From Symmetrospora coprosmae (Eukaryota; Basidiomycota; Cystobasidiomycetes; Symmetrosporaceae), in contig VUYT01000026.1 of assembly GCA_008802785.1 (NCBI GenBank), positions 232,669 to 296,668 of the forward strand: a DNA stretch of 64,000 bases. Direction: 5' to 3'. Both the position numbers and the translations under genes were made by a program. Numbering within the stretch: position 1 is the first letter of the stretch; each line of letters begins with the position of its first letter. The notes beneath the pieces were generated by a model. The model was not told the origin of the DNA and did no database searches. It saw nothing but the letters and a program-made list of their open reading frames with translations. Of this stretch, positions 22,211 to 32,864 are shown piece after piece.

Positions 22211-25200
22211 TTACTCTGCGTACTCATCGTCGTCGTCTGGCACCACCTTCCGCTTGGTCGTCTTGCCCTTCGCGCGTGCCGCTTTCTTCTCCTTCAATGG
22301 CGCAGGCAATGCGTCCTTAATCTCTGCTGACTCGGCATCGTCCTCGGAGCTTGCACGCCTGTCCTTGCCCTTCGTCTTGGAGGCTTTGCTCTGGCCGGCT
22401 CTGGCTGCACTTCCTTTCGGTTTTGCCTTCGTCTTGGCCGAGCCGCTCGTCCGCACCTCGCGCTTACTGCGCTTCGCAGGCTTGATGATGCGATCGCTGC
22501 CGATGGGCGCTTCTCGTTTGCGCTTGACGCCCAGCTTCTCGAGGCGAGCCTCGAGCTCTGCATCGAAAGCCGCATCTGGGTCCTGGCCTTCCTCATCGAG
22601 CTCCCCAGCCGACAGCTCCCCTTCGTCCAGATCCGAATCGCCGCGCTGAGAAGGCCGCTTAGACGACTGTCGCGACGAGGAAGAGTTCTTGGTCCCGCTG
22701 CGGACCCGCTTTGCAGCTGGTCGCGTAAGAGACTTCTTCTCGCCCTTACCCTTAGCTTGGGTCTGCCTCGCTCGAGCAGCAGCTGCATCGCTGTCATCCT
22801 CGTCACTGCTTTGCGCTTTCCGATGGTCGCCAGATCCATCGCCGAGTTCGTCGCTCTCGTCTCCTTGCTCCTCCTTTGACAGCCGTCTCTGGCTCGCCCG
22901 CCATGCCTTGAGCACAGCCTGCAAGCGCTTACTCTTGTACCCAGAGTTGGCCATGGGTGCGAACCTGCCCGTACCGCCGGTCACATCAAAGAAGCTGCTC
23001 ATAGTGCTCTGGTTGAGCGCCTGCCCAGACTGACGGCCGGTCATCCTGCGAATGATGGGCAGCATCGTCTCGTCGACCTTGGCGGGGCCCCAGCCGAGAC
23101 TGTCCTTCAGGTAATCGCGCAAGGCGTCCAGGTCCGGAATGCCCCATGCAAAGGCCTCGTCCGACTTGTCGACCTCGGGGTTCATGTACGACTTGGCCAC
23201 TTCCGGGTTCGGCCAGTGCTCATCGAGAAAGAGGGAGCGCTTGCTCTTCTTGAATTTGCGCCGAAAGGCGGTTCCGTGGTCTGCGGGCGTGTCCCGGCCC
23301 CGCTGTACTTTGAGCCACCAGTTCCGGAACTCGACGAGCCCGTCCTCTCCAGGAAACTCTGCCATGAGCTCCATACCGAGCACGGGACCCACACCAGGCA
23401 GACCGTCGCAGTAATCCGAGCCCAAGAAGTGGGCCAGGCGGATGAGCTTCTCCCGGTCCAGCGCCAGCTCCCGGTCGATGTCGGTCGCTAGGTAGCACTC
23501 GACATATTTGTTCTGGTTGAACATGTTCTTGTAGACTTTTGTGGCGCCGAACAGGAAGACATCGTTGTCGTCTGTGATGACTCCGTCCACCAGCTTCCGA
23601 TGCAGGAGCTCGGCACACTGTGCTTCGGCTTCCATAGGTGCCACGACGTACGGCAGTCCCAGCACTTTGAGCATGGTCTGTCGAATGATCACCGAGTCAG
23701 TATAACGTACATTTTGATCGAGGAAGGATGGCAGCCGCACCTGAATGTCCTTTGCCATCTGCTGCGTGATGTCATCCGCGAGTGCTCGGTCTTTCTTGTT
23801 TTGCTCATTGAGCGTCCGCAATTCATTCTGTACTTCGTATTCCATTTCATCAAGGTTCTTGTTCGTAAGCTCCGAAAGGAACTTGGCGTACTCCCTTTGC
23901 TCGCTCGTCATGTTGGCCGCCTGCTCGGCATCCTCGTCGTTGTCCGGCTCTTCGTCCGATAGACCCATCCCAGCGTCCGGAGCGAGCAGCTCGGGAGGGA
24001 TGTAGTTGGGATCGTCTGGCGGCAATAGGGTCGGATCGTCTACTCGCTTGCGAGCTACCGGCTCGGGCGACTGTGACCACTCGTAGAAGACCTCTGGAGA
24101 CTCGTCGCGAGATCCTGCGCCCGTCTCAATTTGATTTGCGGGATTGCCGGCTACATCTGCAGTAGCTTCCTCCGGAAGGTCTCCCTTATCTAGCCCGTCC
24201 ATCCCGCTAGGCTGAGTGCCAGCGTCCAATGATCCGGATGTGGCGGCCTCGACTTGCTGGACAGAGGTGCCCGAGCGGCTGGTCTCTTCTCCTCCCTTTC
24301 CCGACGCATCAACAGCAGAGACAGTTCTGGCTGACTGATTTCTTGCGTTCTTCGCCGGATCTGCAGCCATGGAAGGCTGGAGAGGGCCATCCTCTTCGGG
24401 AGACGCCGACCGCAAGCTATGACTAGACATCGTCCGCTCCATGAGGGATGGCCGGGATGCAGCTGGCTGCCTAGCCTGTGCGGCCTTCTGCGCAACCTCT
24501 GCGCTTTCCGCTTGTGAAGTGAAGGCCCTTTCTGCTTCCCGCTCGGTGTGTGAACGGACTGCAGGCGAGTCTGGTTGTTGAGCATAATCCCGCTCGATGA
24601 CACCATCGTGCTCCTGCACAAGCTGCGGCGAGGTGTCCCGCCGAGCTTGTTTGTCCGTGAGATCGGGTCGAGGGGTGCGACTCTGTTGGTTCTGCTCCTG
24701 CTCCGGTGAGGGCGGCCGGTATGCCTCTGGAGGGATATAGAGATGCAGGCCGGGCGGCTTTTTCTTGGTGCTTACTGAGGCAGACGAAGGTCGAGGAGCT
24801 GAAGTGTCGTCCTCGGAAGACGACGACAGGGCGATGGCTGTGAATAGCGACTTCGCGGGGGAATTTGCGTTCGCTGGAGGTGCGGCTCGAGCTCCGCGCT
24901 GTTCGACTGCGCCTTTATTCTCGCGACCTCTAACTTGAGCTTGAGCTTTAGAGGCGTTCGTTGCGGTGGCAGTGACCTCGCGCGATAACGTTGCCTGCTG
25001 AGGTAAGTCCGAGGCCCCCGGGTCCGCTCTGACGTACTCGACAGAGTGATCGCTATCGTTGCCATTGTCAAGATCGCCATCGGTAACGATGTCAACGCCG
25101 CGCCGGCTTGTAGTAGACCGAGCGCTCGACGGCATCACTGCACATGGTGACGGTTGCGCCGTAGCTTCGGGTGTTGCTCGCGTCTCAACCTCGTCGAACG

Positions 25201-27125
25201 AGACGTCCGACTCATCTCCTACATCCAGCTCTCCATGTGTTCCTTGCTGCGTGCGGTCTTCCGCATAGCTGGAACCGCCCTGTTCCTGCCTGCTCATTTC
25301 CATGGCACGTTGCAGGTCCGCTTCTTCATCCTTTCGACCCTGATCCCCTTCTGCCGCCCGGACCGACTGTTGTAAAGCGTCCCACAGATCAAAGTCGGGC
25401 TGGAAGCTATTTAGGATCTCAAGCGCGCTGCTGTTCTGTTCAGATGTGGATGCGAGTGCTTCGGCTTGCTCTTCGGAGAAGAGGGGCTTTTGAGGGGGAA
25501 GTACCGGCAAGTCGTCAATAGGCGAGTCGCCACGGCCTCTGCCGGTGTGCTTGACTGGCGAGTAGCGCTGCTGAATTGCCTGCATGGCCCGCGCTTTGCG
25601 CCTTCTTTCTGTCTCTGGCGAGTCCTCCCTGCCCTGCAGGTGAGGCTGGAACGTCTGACCGCGGAAGGGAGACGAGCCAGAGCCTGTCCCGCTCGCGTCC
25701 TCGTCCTTGGGGATATCGACTGCTTCAAACTCCTCGTCTGTGGTGCCCTTCTGGTCCGTGTCGCTCTCGTCTGTCGTCGTAGCGTCGATCTTGACGGGCT
25801 CATTCTTGCTCTTTCCCTCGCCGCGGATGCCGAGGATGTAGCCTGCGCCGGTGCTCGAGTCGTTCTTGATGAGGACGTACTCCTTGTTGCGCTCGCCAGC
25901 GATGCGCACGCTCGTGCCGGACATGGCCTGGACGCGGCTCAGACTGTCCGTGACGGTGAGGAGGCGCTGCGTCATGGCATTGCGGTGGGAGAGACCCAGG
26001 ATCTGCGCCTTGCTGAAGTCCAGCGCGGTAGGCGCGCTCTTCATCGCCTCCACCCGGCGATAATTGGCCTGCCGCGACTTTATACGCAGGTCGCCAATGA
26101 TCTCGTACTTTACGTCGATGGGCAGGTTTGAGAAGAAGTCGCTGTCCATGTCAAAGTCCTCTGGGCGCATGTCTTCGATGAACGACCGCAGTTCCGCTTC
26201 GGTCGCTAAGCGCGGGTCTGACCCAGTCGCGTTGCTGCCTATCGGTCCTTCTATCACGGGCAGAGCGTACTGATCTCGGTGAACGTATTTCTTCTTCTTT
26301 GGCGGCTCATCCTCGCCGGTAGCCTCTGCTGGAGCAGGGGCAGGCCGAGTTCGGACGGGTGCTCCGCGCGGGGCGATACCGTAGTCATCGCCATCGAGGT
26401 AGTTGGCGTTATCGGCTTCGACAGCCTCGCCCGTCTCCTTGCGCTGCGCTGCCTTTTGTGCTTGTGCTACGGCGGCTGCGCGCAGCTGTGCAGCTAAGAG
26501 CTTCTCGGCTGTTCTAGCTGCCGACTCCTTTGCTCCTTGCTTGCGGTTCTTTCGGTTTGCGATGGTCCGCTTCTTGATCTGGGGTGCTCCGCCGTCAAAG
26601 ACGAAGACCTGGGCGCAAGGGGAGATGATATGTCAGCATCTGTGATTGGTCTAAGATAGCAGGCGGAGACGCGCTTACAGCCTTGATGCCGTAGTACAGC
26701 AGCTTGTTGATGCGGCGCAGGAAGCCCAGGATGTGGGCATTGTCGAGGGCGCGACCATCTTTGTCTCGCAACGCATGCTGGAACTCGTACAGCCAAATGC
26801 TACTATCGATGGCCATGCGCTGACCGCCTGCATGGAGGAGCGGTCAGGGGGAGGCTGAGCTGTCGGCGGAGGTGCGCACGAGCTCGGGATGACTCACCAA
26901 GGGTTTCGAGCGCTTGAGGCCGCGCGCATGGTGCTATGAGAGGCCACAGGCCTGCAAACGAGCGCGAGCACGGTAAGAAGCGTAGAGGTTCGAGCGTGCG
27001 TATTGAGGAAGCAAGAGGATGCGGGAGGGCACAGAAAGGCAATCAACGCGTCAGTCTGCCTCGCTCAGCTCCTAGGGATGGGCGCCTCGCACAGCGTACG
27101 CGCTTCACTCACCGTGCACACCCAT
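22211..27125 (-). CDS. RAD2: Nucleotide-excision-repair endonuclease Rad2 (XPG/ERCC5)
   Basis: Structure-specific nuclease that makes the 3' incision in nucleotide excision repair and associates with TFIIH. Four exons (27125-27113, 26951-26898, 26827-26679, 26608-22211) give 1,537 residues. N-region: MGVHGLWPLIAPCARP, AIDSSIWLYEF (metal Asp) and VFVFDGGAP (metal Asp). A long acidic/Ser-rich spacer of about 650 residues follows, as in Rad2/XPG but not FEN1. I-region: GLPYVVAPMEAEAQCA, GVITDDNDVFLFGA and LGSDYCDGLPGVGPV (helix-hairpin). After it, QSTMSSFF fits a PCNA-binding PIP box (Q-x2-hydrophobic-x2-FF). The C-terminus is Lys/Arg-rich and likely nuclear-localising. The 13-base first exon encodes only MGVH and one base. 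Identity is firm. Confidence 0.96.
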
Positions 27126-27332
27126 CTCGCATTGCTTGTTTGCGGTATATGAGCAGGATCTTGGAGAAGAGTCAAGAGGATGGAAGGTCTGACGCTCTCG
27201 AGAAAGGTGGCGGCTCGGATGAGATCCGTCGTCCATCCCAGCTGCATTCGGTCGCACTGCTCTGCTTCACCTGTCCGCCTCGTTCGCAGCGACATACTGA
27301 CAGCGTACACAGCTCGCTCTTGTTTCTCAAGG

Positions 27333-27538
27333 ATGATCTCGTACGCCGACCTCGTGCACCTGGCTTTCAACGCGGTCCGTCACTGGACATGCTGACGCGC
27401 GACTGACCCGAACCACACAGGGACATCACCCTCACAAACATTGCCAACGCTCTGGGCCTGCTATCAGTGATACTGATAGTGACCTACCAGTTCTTCGATA
27501 CCGTGGAGAGAAGACAGGCCCTTGCCGCCGCTTCGTAA
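27333..27538 (+). CDS. OST4: Oligosaccharyltransferase subunit Ost4, 41 residues
   Basis: Tiny membrane subunit of the ER oligosaccharyltransferase; in yeast it holds Ost3/6 to Stt3. Two exons, 27333-27340 (ATGATCTC) and 27421-27538, join to MISDITLTNIANALGLL and then a helix (SVILIVTYQFF) and a short polar tail DTVERRQALAAAS. The MIS(D)xxLxxxANxLG start followed by one transmembrane helix and YQF is the Ost4 signature. Usual fungal length is 35-45 residues. The intron (80 bases, GTACGC to CACACAG, branch CTGAC) splits codon 3, so an unspliced reading frame would miss the gene. It is divergent from RAD2 with 207 bases between start codons. Confidence 0.93.
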
Positions 27539-28488
27539 TGCGTAGAGCGCATTCGCATCCTCCTGACACGCTTAGCAGCATCCCAAGCTACCCGAGGTGA
27601 GCACGATGCCTCACACGCCAATCTAGCGAGTCATATACCACTCTACATGAGCTGACGGGGTACAGGCCCGGTGCCATCAGCGTGCCTGCCGCCTTGCTCA
27701 TTCGCTGCATTCGCTGCGCACGATACCAGTAGCGCCTTGACATCCCCGCTCCTAACGGCAACTCAGGTATTCGCGACAATTCAGCGGAAGCAGTAGCTGT
27801 TGTGCATCGCATGCAGACAAGTAGAAGGACAGATGTTCTATGTTCAAGCAGCCATGGATTTGCGAGAAAGCCATTGTCCGCCGAGCCCATTCCGAGTGTA
27901 TGAAGTAAAGCACGACTCAAAAGCTGGCTCCATCAAGCGGGTCGGCCAGAAGGGATGGCACGCATGCCCGTATATCGGTCCTGAGCAGTGTTACTCCCTT
28001 TGCAGCATGCCGAGCGCATGCGGTGCCGCTGTCGCAAGACCGCACCGTGAGAGCGCATGACGTGCGGTGGCTGCGGGCGCAGCTAGAGGGTCGCAGCTCC
28101 CCCTGAGACGAAGACAGCTGTACTGGAGGCAGTACACTGACTGAACCGTATTGTACACAAGTAATTGCCGCTGCACAATGGGCCGCTCTCTTCAGAGATG
28201 CTGTTGGTGTCCGCTTGAGAGCCTCGCCTCTGGCGCAGCCACCAGATTTCGAGCTGGGATCCGCCGGCGTGCTCTCCTTGACCTCTTTCCGTCTCAAAAC
28301 CTCACGGACGTCGACATACAGCAGCAGGATAGCCCGCAGGCAGCTCTACAGCTAGCGAAGACACTCGAAAACAGCGTCATATACGCCGAGTAGATCAAGC
28401 GAAACCAGCCGACTTCCCACGCCTGAAGAGACAATCCCGTCCGGCAGACGGCCTCCGACACATCTTACCACCCAGAACACCATACACA
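27539..28488. other. 950-base intergenic region upstream of TMA46
   Basis: Between the OST4 stop and the TMA46 start on the same strand. Several short open frames on both strands lack domains, splice continuity or biased composition. No tRNA-like B box was seen. It should contain the OST4 3' region and the TMA46 promoter; a short unrecognised gene cannot be excluded. Confidence 0.5.
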
Positions 28489-30075
28489 ATGCCCCCCAAG
28501 AAGAAGGATGCGAACGCACCGAAAAAACCGGCCGTGGATAAGTCCGTGATTCAGAGTATCGGCACCTCGCTGTACAGCTTGACTGATACGAGCTCTCTTG
28601 CCTACCTCCTTTCGACCTTGCCCAACCCTCTCTTTCCCTGTCCTCTGCCCTCCAGGACCTTCGGCATGAAGAACAAGAAGGGAGGCAAAGGACAAGCTGC
28701 CGTGAAGCTGTACGTTCGCGCGCTGGCGCTGATGTTTCGTCTGATCAGGTCTGACGCTGGCCGGCCCGCACAGAGCTCAAGAGCAAGCCGCCCAGGTCGG
28801 ACGCAATGACGAGGCCAAGCGGAAAGAGAAGGAGCGCCAGGCCATGCTTGCAAAAAAGGAGCGCGAGAAGGCGCTCAAGGCGGAACAGGCCGAGCTGCAG
28901 AAGGCACTCATCGTCAATCAGAAGGTGGGTAGCTTTCGCACTCTTTGAAAGGAAAGAAGTCCCAGGCTGAGCAAGGGAGAGGGATATAGGTCCCCTTTGG
29001 CGTAGATCCGAAAGGTGTATACTGCATCAACCACAAGAATGGCGTCTGCGACCGTGGAGACCGCTGCAAGTTCTCGCACGACCCGAACGTCGGGCGGAAA
29101 GTCGAGAAGAAGGATATCTACACGGACGTGCGCGATTCCGAGAAGAAGGAAGGTGTGTTCGCCTCTCACTGCTGCTCGCTTCTCGTGCAAGCACCGAAGA
29201 CACTCCTCACCCGCAGAAACGTCCGAGAACTGGACGGAAGAGAAGCTTCGCGAGGTTATTGCCGCAAAGATGGGTGGCGAAGCACCACGAGAGGAGGAGA
29301 CTGTCAAGGGCAAGAACACGCAGGAGCGCTACGACATTGTGTGCAAGCATTTCATCGATGCGGTTGAGAGCGGGAAGTAGTGAGTGTCCACCCTCCACCT
29401 GGGTCCGGGTGGCGGTCCGCGCTGACGCACTCTGCTCACAGCGGGTGGTTCTGGAAGTGCCCGAACGGCGATACGGAGTGCAAGTACCGGCACGCGCTTC
29501 CTGCAGGATTTGTTCTGCGCTCGCAGCGCAAGAAGGACGAGGAGGCCGAGAAGGCGCGCGAGATCAGCCTGGAGGAGTTCCTCGAGGTGGAGCGGCACAA
29601 GCTTGTCGGGACGACACGGACGCCCGTGACGAAGGAGTCGTTCGCGGCGTGGAAGGCGACGCGGCTGAACCGCAAGGAGGCCGAGGAGCAGGCCAAAGCG
29701 AAGAGCAAGGAGGCGCAAATGCAGGCGGGCAAGAGCGTTGGCATGTCCGGGCGCGACCTGTTCACCTTCAACCCCCTCCTGCTCGAAGGCGACGACTTTG
29801 ACGACGACGACGGCACCGAGCGCGGCGATGACGACGACTTTGACCTCGACAAGTTCAGGCAGCTCTCGCTCCAGGAGAAGGAGGAGGCCGAGCGCAGGCG
29901 CATATCCGTCATGTACGGCATTCCCATGGATCAGGTCGAGCTCGGCGATGGCGATGGCGATGGGGACGGCGATGCCGACAGCGACAAGCAGGCCAAAGAG
30001 GATGATGCGGCGGACGGGACTGAGGAGGACAACCGTGCAGGGGAAGGGACGTCGGCAAAGGGTCCCACCACCTGA
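28489..30075 (+). CDS. TMA46: CCCH zinc-finger protein Tma46/ZC3H15 (DFRP1)
   Basis: Ribosome-associated partner that stabilises the DRG1/Rbg1 GTPase. The start MPPKKKDANAPKKPAVDK joins TFGMKNKKGGKGQ (donor GTCCGT at 28542, exon 2 from 28656), the typical Tma46 opening. A Lys/Glu coiled segment follows (NDEAKRKEKERQAMLAKKER). The first CCCH finger is in GVYCINHKNGVCDRGDRCKF with SHDP. The second is in WFWKCPNGDTECKYRHALP. The DFRP segment EISLEEFLEVERHKL, TPVTKESFAAWK comes next; it binds the GTPase. The tail has acidic runs and ends with a (Gly-Asp)n stretch near 29944-29980. About six exons. Family and domain order match ZC3H15 closely. Confidence 0.93.
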
Positions 30076-30413
30076 ACTTCCTAACTTTTGGCATCGCTTT
30101 CCAGCTCGTCACATCCGCTTTTGCTATCCTGCGCTGCATGTTTCCCCGCCTCGTCACTACTCAAGGCGCTCGCCGTTGTAGCATAGCGCAGATAGCAGAT
30201 TGGACGCTCCCGATCAGTCTCATACAACGAGTTGCGTGAACCTTTGACTGCTTTGCGAGGCGGCGCGCTGGCCGTGAATGAGGTAGAATGATCAAAATCT
30301 GCTGCAAAGTCGTATCTCTGGTCGCGGGTCTGCAGTACTGCTTTATTCCTTACGGTACTCCATCGTCGAGTCGAATTGCGTCCATTGTGCCTTGGTGCTG
30401 TCCCGCCTCGTCC
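30076..30413. other. Convergent intergenic region, no gene seen
   Basis: 338 bases between the TMA46 stop and the stop codon of the unknown minus-strand gene; presumably two 3' untranslated regions. Confidence 0.6.
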
Positions 30414-32566
30414 TTAGTCCGTGTCTGGCTCCTCCTCCCTCTTCTCCGCCGCCGCAGCCATCACCCAGCGCACAGCCACCTCGCGCATCGCTGCCTCCCA
30501 CGCCGGCACGTTACAGACGCCCTCCTCATCGCGCGCATCCCGCTGCACGATACGCTTGACGTCCACGTCGATATTCACTTCATACCGCAGCTTGACAGCC
30601 GCGACGAACAGGCGGAGGTTCTCGAGCCTGCGGAACGTGAATCCGACTTTGCGCGCGGGTGACCCTCCTGCCTCGTTTCCCTTCACTCGATTGGGGCCGG
30701 CGGGATCGTCATCGCTTGCGCTGGTGCTTGCGCCCTCGGACGAGACGCGGCGCAGCATGCTCGAGCCCGCGCCAGACGCGCCTGCCTCGCCTGATCCGTG
30801 TCGTTGAGGCTTCCCCTGCGCCTCCGCTTGTGCACATGAGGACCGCCGATCTTGCAGAGCGATAATGTCGTGTATGCTCGACGAGGGGATGAAGCCCCAT
30901 GGCCGCTGAGACTTGCGGAGGACGGCGTTGTATGCCGTGCAGAGGAGCTGGCCGTGGCTGAGCGTGTCAAGAAGCGCTGCGACGGTCTCTGGCGCGGCAG
31001 GGTCGTAAGATGGGAGGTGTGCAAGGAGACCTGGAGGGAGGTGCGCAGCGATGCAGGCATGCGCGCGAGCTGACACCGGAGAAGACATATCGTCAGACCG
31101 GGTGGGAGCGAGCGGTGATAACGACAAAGCTCACCCAGATCATCCCCTTCGAAGCGGTCCTCCCGCGCCCAGCCCGGCAGGTGCTTGTTCCGATAGTTCA
31201 CGTCCGCCTGGTCCTTGCCAAACGCACTAGCCGATCCGCCAGGCCGCGGGGTGAGCGGGCTGTTTTCCGTGCTCGGCCTCGCGAAGAGCAGGGAGTCAAC
31301 CGTCTCGATCCAGCTACGAATAGCAACCGCCTCCTCTCGCAGATCGTGCAGCGTGGCGCCTGCGTCGTACAGGTGACCAGTGACTGCTCCGCGCGGGCCG
31401 CCACCCGTGCCTGTAGAGCTGCTTGCTTCAGAGGAGGACGCGTCTTCCAGGAACACGCCAGGTACGGCCGCCGAGGAGGAGGAGGACGAGCTCCGCAGGG
31501 ATAGGTCGCCCATGCTCGAGTCAAAGGATGCGTCTTCGCCAGGTGCCAATGCGGCCTCGGCTGAAGACAAGCTCGTCCCTGCGATCCGATAGCGGGCGTC
31601 CATGTCCTTCAGACTGCTCAGTGCACCCAGGCTCGCCTTGCGCAGGCTGACGAGCGGGTCTGCCTCGCTCGGGAAGGCTTCCGGCCCGGTCTTGGAAGAA
31701 GATGCTTGGCGGCGGGAGTGACTGGGGGAAGATGCGCTACGGGCAGCGGGATTGCCCAAGCCCAATGTCGAGAAGCGCGGGATGGGGCGGGCAGATGTGA
31801 TGAGGCCCGTTCGATTAGCGGACGCGCTCGACGCTGCGGGTTCGCCGGAGAGCCTGTCTGGCGGGAGCGAGACAAAGTACTTTTGCACGGCACGAATGGC
31901 GGCCGTCGTCGTCTGCAGGAGGTCGAGGACGAGGCTGTCGGCGTGCTCCGTCTCGACTGCGCCCTCCCCGTCTGCGACCCCGTCTCGGCGCTCGCTGAGG
32001 CTGGGCGAGGGTGTGACGCGCGCTCGCTCGTCCGTGCTTGCGGTGGCAGCAGGCGCAGAGGATGAGTCCCGGCGATGCGAGAGCTGCTTGCCCATCTCGA
32101 CGAGGCCCCATCGCTCGCACACGTCTGAGACTGCAGCGTACACCTGCTCTTGGCGCACGCGGAGCGACGGCTGCGAGTCAATGTCGAAGGTCGGCTTGTC
32201 GGGAACAGGGGCTGGTGGAGATGGTCTGTAATGAACGCCGCACGTCAGGGAAGGCTGCGACTTCCGGGCGGGTGGCTCACGATGGTGGCAAATCTGCTTC
32301 AGGTACAGCGTGCGGGTCGTACCCCGGGATGGCGAGGGGAAGAGGTCGCCCAGACGTGCCGAGCAGTGGACTGCGGAGGATGGAGCTCAGTGTGTGAGGC
32401 CTGACCTGGCCAGGGTTGCCCGGTGGATACAGTATTGCTGCTCACCTTCGCCCGGATGCGAGCCCGCCCGGCTTTGCGAATTGGTGTTGCAGATGCTGCG
32501 GGGAATGCACACAAAGCAGCATTTAGCATTCAGGCGAAGTGTCCACGGCATGGCATGGCATGGCAT
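30414..32566 (-). CDS. Large fungal protein of unknown function
   Basis: Four exons (32566-32446, 32370-32281, 32211-31135, 31069-30414) stay in frame for 647 residues. Exon 2 carries LGDLFPSPSRGTTRTLYLKQ. Exon 3 opens PPVPDKPTFDIDSQPSLRVR, then a helix ending WGLVEMGKQL, a Ser-rich stretch and helices such as LVLDLLQTTTAAIRAVQKYF and DAGATLHDLREEAVAIRSWI. The C-terminal folded part (ACIAAHLPPGLLAHLPSYDP, LLDTLSHGQLLCTAYNAVLR, then RRLENLRLFVAAVKLRY) has the feel of a calponin-homology-like helical domain, but that is only impression. The start is uncertain because an (ATGCC)6 repeat overlaps it; 32566 and 32551 are the in-frame ATGs. The exon 1-2 model is weaker than exons 3-4. Divergent from UPF3. 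Confidence 0.65.
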
Positions 32567-32576
32567 GGCATGGCAT
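32547..32576. repeat. (GGCAT)6 pentanucleotide repeat over a start codon
   Basis: Six perfect GGCAT units on the + strand; the minus strand reads (ATGCC)6. It supplies six ATG triplets spaced 5 bases apart, so all three frames are represented. Two of them (32566, 32551) are in frame with the unknown minus-strand gene. Confidence 0.9.
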
Positions 32577-32864
32577 ATGGCCCTCCACGCCCTCACCCGT
32601 ATGGAACCCAGGGCGTGGACGCTCATCCTCTTACTGCGCTCCTCCCTCCCGCTGCCTCCAATCCTGTATGGCAGTGGCCGTCGCTGTGGCTGATGCAATG
32701 TGCCATCTGTGCTGTTCCCATTCAGGCGGCCGCTGCCCAGACGCGTATTCGTCGTCGTTACCATCCTCCTCTTGCTCAGCTCGTCCGGGACCTCATCCTG
32801 TGCTTCGTCGTCGTCCTCGACATCGTCATCACCCCTTGGCATCTTGCACACCTGCACAGGGAGC

